Shown piece after piece: positions 1 through 5,137 of a stretch of DNA of 6,204 nucleotides. The position numbers and the translations under genes were made by a program. This DNA is from Sulfuritalea sp. (GTDB lineage Bacteria; Pseudomonadota; Gammaproteobacteria; Burkholderiales; Rhodocyclaceae), in the NCBI GenBank assembly GCA_026399445.1, contig JAPLRA010000442.1, forward strand, positions 1-6,204. The letters are read 5' to 3'. Under the pieces are notes generated by a model. It saw nothing but the letters and a program-made list of their open reading frames with translations. It ran no database searches and was not told the origin of the DNA. The first letter of the stretch is position 1, and the number at the start of each line of letters is the position of its first letter.

Positions 1-5
1 AGTAG

Positions 6-23
6 CCTCCCCGCGAGGGGAGG
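6..23. repeat. GC-rich perfect hairpin beyond nadK, REP-like
   Basis: A perfect 7-bp inverted repeat, CCTCCCC and GGGGAGG, encloses a GCGA loop of the stable GNRA type. It is followed by a purine-rich tract (GGATGGGAGGGG, 22-33). It lies about 70 bases past the nadK stop on the minus strand, so it could end or stabilise that transcript. There is no T-run on the far side in either direction, so it is not a canonical intrinsic terminator. Hairpins with this GGGGAGG style recur between genes in many GC-rich beta- and gammaproteobacteria, so a dispersed REP-type repeat is the likelier reading. Copy number cannot be seen from one window. Confidence 0.5.
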
Positions 24-94
24 ATGGGAGGGGCGGGTCTTCAATTCGCCTTTCGAGTGTTCCATCATCAGGGGTGCCGAAATCCGCATGAAAG

Positions 95-985
95 TTAGTG
101 ACGAGGAGTCGAGCTCCAATGCAGCTTTTCCCGCAGCATGGCAAAGTAGCTGTAGCCCGGCGGATGCAGCAAGGTGAGGTTGTAGCGCGAACGCGCGATC
201 CGCACTACGTCTCCGGCGCGGGCGTCATAGCGCGTCTGGCCGTCGAAGTGAACACGTGCGTCGTGCGGCAGCAACAGCGCAATATCGATCACGCTGTTGT
301 CGCTGACGGTAATCGGTCGATTCGTGAGTGCATGCGGACAGAGCGGCACGATGGCGATGCCGGGCACCGAGGGATGAAGGATCGGACCGTTGGCGGAAAG
401 CGCATAGGCGGTTGATCCGGTAGGCGTCGACACGATCAGTCCATCGGCACGCAGGACATGGATCAGTTCGCCATCGACTTTCACTTCGAGCTCGATCATG
501 CGGCCGATGTCGCCCTTGTTGACCACTACGTCGTTCAATGCCAGCGTCTGGAATGCCACTTCGCCATCGCGCAGTACTTCGGCGTTCAGCAAAAACCGCT
601 GCTCCCTGGAAAACTTCCCCTCCAGCAAGGCGGTAATGCTATCGATCATGGCACCCAGCGCAATGTCGGTCATGAAACCGAGTCGCCCCTGATTGATGCC
701 GACCAGCGGCACCTCGAACTCTGCCAGATGCCGCGCGGCGTTCAGCATGGTGCCGTCACCGCCGAGGATGATCGCCAGTTCGGCGCGGGTGCCGATCGCT
801 TCATAGCCGGCCACCGCATAGCCATTGGCGCCCACTGCCGCAGCCGTATCTTCTTCCAGCAGAACCTCTATGCCGCGCTGGCTCAGAAAAGTGGCAAGCA
901 GCCGCAGGGATTCGGCGATTTCCCGGCTCTGGTACTTGCCGATCAGGGCAATGGTGCGGAATTCGGACGTTGCGGCGGCGCTCAT
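95..985 (-). CDS. nadK: NAD kinase (ATP-dependent, EC 2.7.1.23)
   Basis: This cytoplasmic enzyme phosphorylates NAD+ at the 2'-OH of its adenosine ribose to make NADP+, and so sets the NADPH supply for biosynthesis and thiol reduction. The 296-residue length is close to the 292 of the E. coli enzyme. Visible family motifs are the GGDGT nucleotide-binding signature (residues 75-79), GRLGFMTD (100-107), the ND pair (151-152), the TPTGSTAY block (187-194) that helps bind NAD, and a C-terminal FDGQ (247-250). The start at 985 puts the first core strand (TIALIG, 11-16) near the N terminus as usual in the family, although no good Shine-Dalgarno sequence precedes it. The gene is transcribed away from hrcA. 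In many betaproteobacteria recN follows nadK, but the window ends before any such gene can be recognised. Identity is secure; the exact start is less so. Confidence 0.96.
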   Translation of the reverse strand: MSAAATSEFRTIALIGKYQSREIAESLRLLATFLSQRGIEVLLEEDTAAAVGANGYAVAGYEAIGTRAELAIILGGDGTMLNAARHLAEFEVPLVGINQGRLGFMTDIALGAMIDSITALLEGKFSREQRFLLNAEVLRDGEVAFQTLALNDVVVNKGDIGRMIELEVKVDGELIHVLRADGLIVSTPTGSTAYALSANGPILHPSVPGIAIVPLCPHALTNRPITVSDNSVIDIALLLPHDARVHFDGQTRYDARAGDVVRIARSRYNLTLLHPPGYSYFAMLREKLHWSSTPRH

Positions 986-1007
986 GCGGTTGATTAGACC
1001 ACAATTT

Positions 1008-1017
1008 GTGCCGGCAC
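1008..1017. promoter_or_regulatory. 10-bp perfect palindrome in the nadK-hrcA divergent gap
   Basis: GTGCCGGCAC is a perfect palindrome lying 23 bases upstream of the nadK start and 96 bases upstream of hrcA. On the minus strand it sits where a nadK promoter would lie, with a poor -10-like TCTAAT just downstream (992-997). A short regulator site is possible. In GC-rich DNA a 10-bp palindrome can also occur by chance, so this is weak. Confidence 0.2.
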
Positions 1018-1100
1018 TTTTGGCTGCGACCGCTACGCTTGACGTCGATACAGCCGGCGCTGGCCTGCGTTGAAACTCGGTCTTTCGACTGTTTTGGCTC

Positions 1101-1106
1101 TAAAAT
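1101..1106 (+). promoter_or_regulatory. -10 element (TAAAAT) of a likely hrcA promoter
   Basis: TAAAAT matches five of six bases of the sigma-70 -10 consensus and stands out in a GC-rich context. Only six bases separate it from the hrcA ATG, so transcription would start at or within a base or two of that ATG. No good -35 lies 16-18 bases upstream. The nearest, TTGAAA at 1070-1075, is 25 bases away, which is too far. No Shine-Dalgarno sequence is present before the ATG, which agrees with a leaderless transcript. No sigma-32 -10 (CCCCAT type) is seen. Confidence 0.45.
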
Positions 1107-1112
1107 CCACGC

Positions 1113-2132
1113 ATGCTGGACTATCGTGCGCAAACCCTGCTGAAAACCCTGATCGAACGCTATATCGCCGAAGGTCAACCGGTCGGTTCGCGTACGCTTT
1201 CCAAATACTCGGGGCTTGAACTTTCTCCGGCGACGATCCGCAATGTCATGTCGGATCTTGAAGAAATGGGCTTTATCGCCAGCCCGCACACCTCGGCCGG
1301 ACGAGTGCCGACACCTTTGGGCTACCGCCTCTTTGTCGACTCCCTGTTGACGGTGAAGCCCCTGCAAGGCAGCGAACTGTCAGAAATCCAGGAGGCCATC
1401 CAGCCCGACCAGCCGCAGTTGGTGATCAGCCACGCGTCCCAGTTGCTCTCGCAACTTACCGCCTTTGCCGGTGTGGTGGTGGCGCCGCGCAGGCAGCAGC
1501 CTCGTATCCGGCAGATAGAGTTTCTCGGTCTGTCGGACAGGCGCGTCCTGCTGATCATCGTCACCGCTGACGGCGATGTGCAAAACCGCATCCTGTTTAC
1601 GCAGCGAAATTTCAGCCCGTCAGAACTGGTCGAGGCGGCGAACTACCTGAACCAGAACTGCCTTGGACTCGACTTCGATCAGGTGCGCGCGCGTGTGGTG
1701 GAAGAACTGCGCCAGTTGCGCGCCGACATGTCCGAACTGATGACTGCCGCGCTCGATGCCGGCAACCAGGCCATCGCCGACACATCGACGCAATACGTCA
1801 TCAGCGGCGAGAAGAACCTGCTCGGTGTCGAAGACCTGTCGTCCAACATGACACGCCTGCGCCGCGTCTTCGATCTGTTCGAACAACGCACCGGCCTCGC
1901 GCAGTTGCTTGAACTTTCCTGCCGCGCGGATGGCGTGCAGGTCTTCATCGGCGGCGAATCCGGTATTGCCCCGCTCGATGAATGCAGCGTAGTCGCCGCA
2001 CCCTACGAGGTCGATGGCCAGATCGTCGGCACCATTGGCGTCATCGGCCCGACGCGCATGGCCTACGAACGCGTTATTCCGATCGTCGACATCACCGCCA
2101 AGCTGTTGTCCTCGGCACTTTCGATGCCCTAG
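1113..2132 (+). CDS. hrcA: Heat-inducible transcription repressor HrcA
   Basis: HrcA binds CIRCE operators (TTAGCACTC-N9-GAGTGCTAA) in front of chaperone operons such as groESL and dnaK, and is kept active by GroEL. The 339-residue protein matches the family length (about 340). Residues 1-75 form the winged helix: a helix-turn-helix around VGSRTLSKYSGLELSPATIR (24-43), the NVMSDLEEMGFI helix, then the SPHTSAGRVPTPLGYRLF wing (57-74). The remainder is the GAF-like and dimerisation region. The start MLDYRAQTLLKTLIERYI is where betaproteobacterial HrcA proteins normally begin, even though no ribosome-binding site precedes it. No CIRCE element occurs in this window, so the gene is not visibly autoregulated and its targets must lie elsewhere. 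It is followed by hemH after 6 bases, suggesting co-transcription. Confidence 0.96.
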   Translation: MLDYRAQTLLKTLIERYIAEGQPVGSRTLSKYSGLELSPATIRNVMSDLEEMGFIASPHTSAGRVPTPLGYRLFVDSLLTVKPLQGSELSEIQEAIQPDQPQLVISHASQLLSQLTAFAGVVVAPRRQQPRIRQIEFLGLSDRRVLLIIVTADGDVQNRILFTQRNFSPSELVEAANYLNQNCLGLDFDQVRARVVEELRQLRADMSELMTAALDAGNQAIADTSTQYVISGEKNLLGVEDLSSNMTRLRRVFDLFEQRTGLAQLLELSCRADGVQVFIGGESGIAPLDECSVVAAPYEVDGQIVGTIGVIGPTRMAYERVIPIVDITAKLLSSALSMP

Positions 2133-2138
2133 AAATCC

Positions 2139-3224
2139 ATGCCGCGTTACGCACCCGAACCCGCACAAACACACGGCGCACCGCGCCGTACCGCCGTCCT
2201 GTTGGTCAATCTCGGCACGCCGGAGGCACCCACGGCGACAGCGCTGCGCCGCTATCTCAAACAGTTTCTCTGGGATCCGCGCGTGGTCGAAATCCCGCGC
2301 CCGATCTGGTGGCTGATTCTGAACGGCATCATCCTCAACCTGCGCCCTGCCAAATCGGCGGCCAAATACGCCAAGATCTGGATGCAGGACGGCTCGCCGC
2401 TGAAGGTTCACACCGAGCGCCAGACCAAACTGCTCAAAGGCTGGCTGGGCGAATCCGGCGCTGCGGACATAGTGGTGGCGTCCGCCATGCGCTATGGTCA
2501 GCCCTCGATCGGCAGCGTCCTCGACCAGTTCAAGCGCGATGGCGTCGAGCGCGTGCTGGTAGTGCCGCTGTATCCGCAATACGCGGCGAGTTCCACGGCC
2601 AGCGTGATGGACGATGTGGCCGATTGGCTCAAGCGCAGCCGAAACCCGCTGGAACTGCGTTTCATCAAGCACTTCCACGACCACCCCGGCTACGTCGCTG
2701 CGCTAGCCGCCAGTGTCCGCGAACACTGGGCAGCGACCGGCCGGCCAGACAAACTGGTGATGAGCTTTCACGGCCTGCCGCGCCGCTCGCTGGACCTGGG
2801 CGACCCCTATTATTGCGAGTGTCAGAAAACCGGACGCTTGCTGGCGGAAGCGCTGGGGCTCGCCGAGAGCGACTATCTGATCACCTTCCAGTCGCGCTTC
2901 GGTAAAGCCGAGTGGCTGCAACCCTATACCCAGCCGACGCTGGAGAAACTCGGCGCTGGCGGCACGGCGCGGGTCGACGTGATCTGCCCCGGCTTTGTCG
3001 CCGATTGTCTGGAAACACTGGAAGAAATCGCAATGGAGTGCAAGGCCGCGTTTCTCTCGTCAGGCGGCAAGGAGTTTCACTACATCCCCTGCGTGAATGA
3101 GCGACCCGACTGGATCGCCGCGCTGCGCGACCTGGTCTCGACCCACCTCGCCGGCTGGCCCGTCTCGGCTCAAACCGATATGGCAGCGGGAACGCGTGCC
3201 AAGGCACTCGGCGCCAAAACCTGA
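2139..3224 (+). CDS. hemH: Ferrochelatase (protohaem ferro-lyase, EC 4.98.1.1)
   Basis: Ferrochelatase inserts Fe2+ into protoporphyrin IX to make protohaem, the last step of the protoporphyrin-dependent pathway, at or near the cytoplasmic membrane. The protein has 361 residues, somewhat longer than the 320 of E. coli and typical of betaproteobacteria. Signatures are VLLVNLGTP (20-28), the catalytic-histidine block SFHGLPRRSLDLGDPYYC (H211), and PGFVADCLETLEE, in which E292 aligns with the conserved catalytic-site glutamate. No C-terminal cysteine cluster for a [2Fe-2S] centre is present. The start lies 6 bases after the hrcA stop without a clear Shine-Dalgarno sequence, so translation is probably coupled to hrcA. 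The hrcA-hemH order is common in betaproteobacteria. Confidence 0.96.
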   Translation: MPRYAPEPAQTHGAPRRTAVLLVNLGTPEAPTATALRRYLKQFLWDPRVVEIPRPIWWLILNGIILNLRPAKSAAKYAKIWMQDGSPLKVHTERQTKLLKGWLGESGAADIVVASAMRYGQPSIGSVLDQFKRDGVERVLVVPLYPQYAASSTASVMDDVADWLKRSRNPLELRFIKHFHDHPGYVAALAASVREHWAATGRPDKLVMSFHGLPRRSLDLGDPYYCECQKTGRLLAEALGLAESDYLITFQSRFGKAEWLQPYTQPTLEKLGAGGTARVDVICPGFVADCLETLEEIAMECKAAFLSSGGKEFHYIPCVNERPDWIAALRDLVSTHLAGWPVSAQTDMAAGTRAKALGAKT

Positions 3225-3231
3225 CATCGGC

Positions 3232-3259
3232 TTGAAGTTGCCGGCAGCGGCCCTATATC
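3232..3259 (+). promoter_or_regulatory. Possible sigma-70 promoter upstream of the small ORF and trxC
   Basis: TTGAAG (3232-3237) and TATATC (3254-3259) each match four of six consensus bases and are separated by 16 bases. Transcription would begin near 3266, giving a leader of about 20 bases before the small ORF at 3287. The -10 coincides with the left arm of the inverted repeat at 3254-3275. The AT-rich patch is conspicuous against GC-rich surroundings. An alternative extended -10, TG-A-TATATG (3269-3277), would start too close to the downstream ATG. Confidence 0.4.
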
Positions 3260-3275
3260 AGTGAGACCTGATATA
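3254..3275. promoter_or_regulatory. Operator-like inverted repeat, TATATCAG-N6-CTGATATA
   Basis: The two 8-bp arms (3254-3261 and 3268-3275) are perfect reverse complements around a 6-base spacer TGAGAC. The total span of 22 bp and the AT-rich outer arms are typical of dimeric helix-turn-helix repressor sites. The left arm covers the candidate -10 and the right arm ends one base before a GGAG ribosome-binding site (3277-3280). Binding there could block transcription. As RNA the same repeat would fold into a hairpin next to the ribosome site. No adjacent gene encodes an obvious regulator for it, and I do not recognise it as the site of a named family. Confidence 0.5.
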
Positions 3276-3286
3276 TGGAGTACGCC

Positions 3287-3397
3287 ATGTCCGAGCCCTT
3301 GATGAATCCCCTGATGAGACCCCTGCACAGCAAGAAGGGGCAGGAAAGAACCCTGCCCGCTTCGCTGTGGATGCGTAGCGGACGGGCCAGCAAATGA
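3287..3397 (+). CDS. Possible 36-residue small ORF overlapping the trxC start
   Basis: An ATG at 3287 is preceded by GGAG (3277-3280) at a good spacing of 6 bases and opens 37 codons ending in TGA. The stop overlaps the ATG of trxC at 3394 (ATGA), a classic coupling arrangement. The peptide begins MSEPLMNPLMRPLHSKKGQE, ends RMRSGRASK-like (residues 29-36 MRSGRASK), and has a basic second half with no membrane segment. Residues 4-15 (PLMN, PLMR, PLHS) derive from a three-copy 12-base imperfect tandem repeat (3296-3331). It could be a leader peptide for trxC, a small protein, or a chance ORF. I do not recognise the sequence. The good ribosome-binding site and the overlap are the only support. 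Confidence 0.4.
   Translation: MSEPLMNPLMRPLHSKKGQERTLPASLWMRSGRASK
3296..3331 (+). repeat. Three imperfect tandem copies of a 12-base unit
   Basis: The units are CCCTTGATGAAT, CCCCTGATGAGA and CCCCTGCACAGC. Copies one and two share nine of twelve bases; the third diverges after CCCCTG. They are in frame with the small ORF and encode PLMN, PLMR and PLHS. The array is short, so it may be a local duplication or coincidence. Confidence 0.4.
3338..3358 (+). promoter_or_regulatory. Hairpin in the trxC leader with a competing upstream pairing
   Basis: GGGCAGG (3338-3344) and CCTGCCC (3352-3358) form a perfect 7-bp stem with a 7-base loop. The left arm can alternatively pair with an upstream segment, CCTGC (3322-3326) with GCAGG (3340-3344), and the two pairings exclude each other. 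The stem lies inside the small ORF and 35 bases before the trxC ATG. There is no following T-run, so it is not an intrinsic terminator. A translation-dependent switch is conceivable but unproven. Confidence 0.3.
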
Positions 3398-3840
3398 CGC
3401 TGACCTCGCCGCTACGGATGATCGTCGTTTGCCCCCATTGTCATGCGGCCAATCGCCTACCTGCCGAGCGCCTTGCCGATGGCGGCACCTGCGGCAAATG
3501 CAAGGCCCGCCTCTTCACCGGCGAGCCTGTTGAGCTCGGCGCCGCAAACTTCGAGACCCACGCCACACGCTCCGACGTTCCGCTGCTGGTCGATTTCTGG
3601 GCGCCATGGTGTGGCCCCTGTCGCAGCATGGCGCCGGCGTTCGCCCAGGCGGCGAAGCAGCTTGAACCCGAGTTTCGCCTGGCAAAAGTAAATACCGAGG
3701 AAGAACAAGAACTCGCGACGCGCTTTGGCATCCGCTCGATCCCGACACTGGCGCTATTCCGCCACGGCCGCGAAGTCGCGCGTCAGGCCGGCGCGATGGA
3801 TGTCGCCAGCCTGATGCGCTGGGTGCGCAGTCAGAGGTAA
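3394..3840 (+). CDS. trxC: Thioredoxin 2 (TrxC) with N-terminal zinc ribbon
   Basis: This cytoplasmic protein-disulfide reductase is recycled by NADPH-dependent thioredoxin reductase. In E. coli the zinc-binding TrxC is part of the OxyR response. The zinc ribbon is given by CPHC (residues 13-16) and CGKC (33-36). The thioredoxin fold follows, with DFWAPWCGPCR (67-77) holding the redox pair C73 and C76, and the cis-proline loop SIPT (115-118). The upstream start (148 residues) is used because it has a weak GGACGG ribosome site (3380-3385) and an ATGA overlap with the small ORF. The ATG at 3418 would give 140 residues, beginning MIVVCPHC, nearly the 139 of E. coli TrxC, and is an equally serious candidate. 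No copy of an OxyR-type site was recognised upstream. Confidence 0.93.
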   Translation: MTLTSPLRMIVVCPHCHAANRLPAERLADGGTCGKCKARLFTGEPVELGAANFETHATRSDVPLLVDFWAPWCGPCRSMAPAFAQAAKQLEPEFRLAKVNTEEEQELATRFGIRSIPTLALFRHGREVARQAGAMDVASLMRWVRSQR

Positions 3841-3912
3841 ATTTTCGCGTGCCGACGTCGTTAACCCATGGGCAGGCGCCTTCCCTTCGATGGCAGCCAC
3901 AGGATGCCCATC

Positions 3913-5013
3913 ATGAAGATAGACAGCGTCAGTTATTCCCTTGCCGCCAGCCATCTGGCCACCCGCCACGACGAATCAACCGAATCCTTGCGCGTATGGA
4001 AAGGCAATCGCCAGCCTGACTTCGAAGCCGGTGGCAACGCCACGACGCCCATGGTGTCGCTCTCCACCGCGGCCCGTGCTTTGCTCGCCGCAGATAGTCG
4101 GGCAACCATGGCGGCACCGCCAGCGCAACCGGAACGGACTCAGGGAGGAGCCGCGATCGAGGAAGCCGCTGACGCGGTCGATAGTGATCCTTCGCTCATG
4201 TTGATCAGGTCAATGGTGGAGATGTTGACCGGCCACCGGATCAAGGTTTTTTCGGCGCGAAAACTACAACCTGCCCACGCCACACCGTCAATCACCGGCC
4301 CCGAGACAGCCGCGCTGCGGCAAGCGGCACCCGCCCGGTCCGCCGGCTTCGGACTTGAGTACGACTATCACGCAGTGCATGAAGAGTTCGAACGAACCCA
4401 GGTTTCAGCCGAAGGATGGGTCAAGACGGCTGACGGCCAGGAAATCAGCTTCACGCTCGATCTTTCCATGACGCGAAGTTATCGCGAGGAAACTTCGCTC
4501 AGCCTTCGCTTCGGCGATGCCGCGCGCCGTGACCCGCTGGTACTGAACTTCAACGGCACAGCGGCACAGCTTTCCGATCGCCGCTTCAGCTTTGATCTCG
4601 ACAACAACGGCAGCCTTGAGAACCTGGCGTTGCTGACCGGTGGCAGCGGCTATCTCGCCATCGATCGCAATGGCAACGGCAGGATCGACTCGGGCCACGA
4701 GTTGTTCGGTCCGGCGACAAACTCCGGCTTTGACGAACTCGCCGTACTCGACAGCGACGGCAATCGCTGGATCGACGAAAACGACGTCGCATTCGAAGCG
4801 CTGCGCATCTGGACACCGAACGCGGAAGGTGATGGCACACTGGAAACCCTCGCCCAGCGCAAGGTCGGCGCCATTGGCCTGGACCATATCGACAGCCCCT
4901 TCGAACTACGCGGCGCCGGGAACAGCAATCTCGGCGCAATTGCGGCAAGCGGGGTGTTTCTTGCCGAAGACGGCCGTGCCGGCAGCCTTCAGGAACTTGA
5001 CCTGACCGTTTGA
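3913..5013 (+). CDS. Uncharacterised protein with EF-hand-like calcium-binding loops
   Basis: I recognise the domain style but not a function. From ATG 3913 the protein has 366 residues. AGGA at 3901-3904, 8 bases upstream, supports this start over the ATGs at 3868 and 3904. Residues 1-200 are a low-conservation N-terminal part (MKIDSVSYSL, then a VSLSTAARALL segment) with no signal peptide or membrane helix. Residues 208-300 resemble the aspartate-rich calcium module found near the ends of RTX-type and large adhesin proteins: DPLVLNFNG (207-215), a degenerate loop D228-E236, DRNGNGRIDSGHELFG (251-266), and DSDGNRWIDEND (280-291), then FEALRIW. Loops two and three keep D/N at positions 1, 3, 5 and 9, so calcium binding is likely. 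There are no GGxGxDxxx nonapeptide repeats. It stands alone between trxC and a chemoreceptor gene; its role and cell location are unknown. Confidence 0.85.
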   Translation: MKIDSVSYSLAASHLATRHDESTESLRVWKGNRQPDFEAGGNATTPMVSLSTAARALLAADSRATMAAPPAQPERTQGGAAIEEAADAVDSDPSLMLIRSMVEMLTGHRIKVFSARKLQPAHATPSITGPETAALRQAAPARSAGFGLEYDYHAVHEEFERTQVSAEGWVKTADGQEISFTLDLSMTRSYREETSLSLRFGDAARRDPLVLNFNGTAAQLSDRRFSFDLDNNGSLENLALLTGGSGYLAIDRNGNGRIDSGHELFGPATNSGFDELAVLDSDGNRWIDENDVAFEALRIWTPNAEGDGTLETLAQRKVGAIGLDHIDSPFELRGAGNSNLGAIAASGVFLAEDGRAGSLQELDLTV

Positions 5014-5027
5014 AGCCTGTCCCCCTA

Positions 5028-5043
5028 GGCGGAGACGCCGTTT
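5028..5043 (+). terminator. Weak hairpin after the calcium-loop gene
   Basis: GGCG (5028-5031) and CGCC (5036-5039) pair around a GAGA loop of the stable GNRA type, 14 bases after the stop codon, followed by G and three T. The stem is only 4 bp and the T-run is minimal, so it would be an inefficient terminator at best. It is placed correctly between two genes that probably belong to separate transcripts. Confidence 0.25.
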
Positions 5044-5105
5044 GCGCCACAGTGTCGATCATGAATCTCGATGCAAGGGTCCAATGTCCTGATTTCTTCT
5101 TGGGC

Positions 5106-5111
5106 TAGAAT
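5106..5111 (+). promoter_or_regulatory. -10-like element (TAGAAT) before the chemoreceptor gene
   Basis: TAGAAT matches five of six sigma-70 -10 bases and would give a leader of about 20 bases before the ATG at 5138. No clear -35 is found 16-18 bases upstream. A sigma-28 flagellar-type promoter, common for chemoreceptor genes, was looked for in 5014-5131 and not seen. Confidence 0.3.
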
Positions 5112-5137
5112 GGCCGCAAACAAATAGGGGAATGGCG

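Noticed and set aside
1..90. Minus-strand reading frame from an ATG at 88-90, open to the window edge
   Set aside because: It runs through the repeat-like hairpin, lacks a Shine-Dalgarno sequence and does not begin like recN, the gene often found there.
322..336. GTGAGTGCATG, resembling half of a CIRCE operator
   Set aside because: Only one half resembles GAGTGCTAA, no partner lies at the 9-base spacing, and it is inside nadK coding sequence.
1070..1106. Heat-shock sigma-32 promoter for hrcA using TTGAAAC at 1070
   Set aside because: No CCCCAT-type -10 lies at the proper distance; the only good -10 is a sigma-70 type 25 bases downstream.
1620..2684. Long open frame on the minus strand (354 codons) across hrcA and hemH
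   Set aside because: It spans the junction of two secure genes on the other strand and its translation is rich in H, R, D and Q with no recognisable domain. It is a GC-driven shadow.
1982..2905. Plus-strand open frame (307 codons) overlapping the end of hrcA and most of hemH
   Set aside because: It is an alternative frame of the hemH coding region with an arginine- and proline-rich translation; hemH motifs are in the other frame.
3865..3872. CCCATGGG palindrome between trxC and the calcium-loop gene
   Set aside because: An 8-bp palindrome is expected by chance, and no promoter or T-run accompanies it.
4405..4887. Minus-strand open frame (160 codons) within the calcium-loop gene
   Set aside because: Its alanine- and valine-rich composition is the antisense image of the aspartate-rich calcium loops, and no ribosome site or domain is visible.
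5101..5120. Sigma-54 -24/-12 promoter before the chemoreceptor
   Set aside because: The GG and GC pairs are not separated by the required 10 bases; the closest arrangement is off by at least one.
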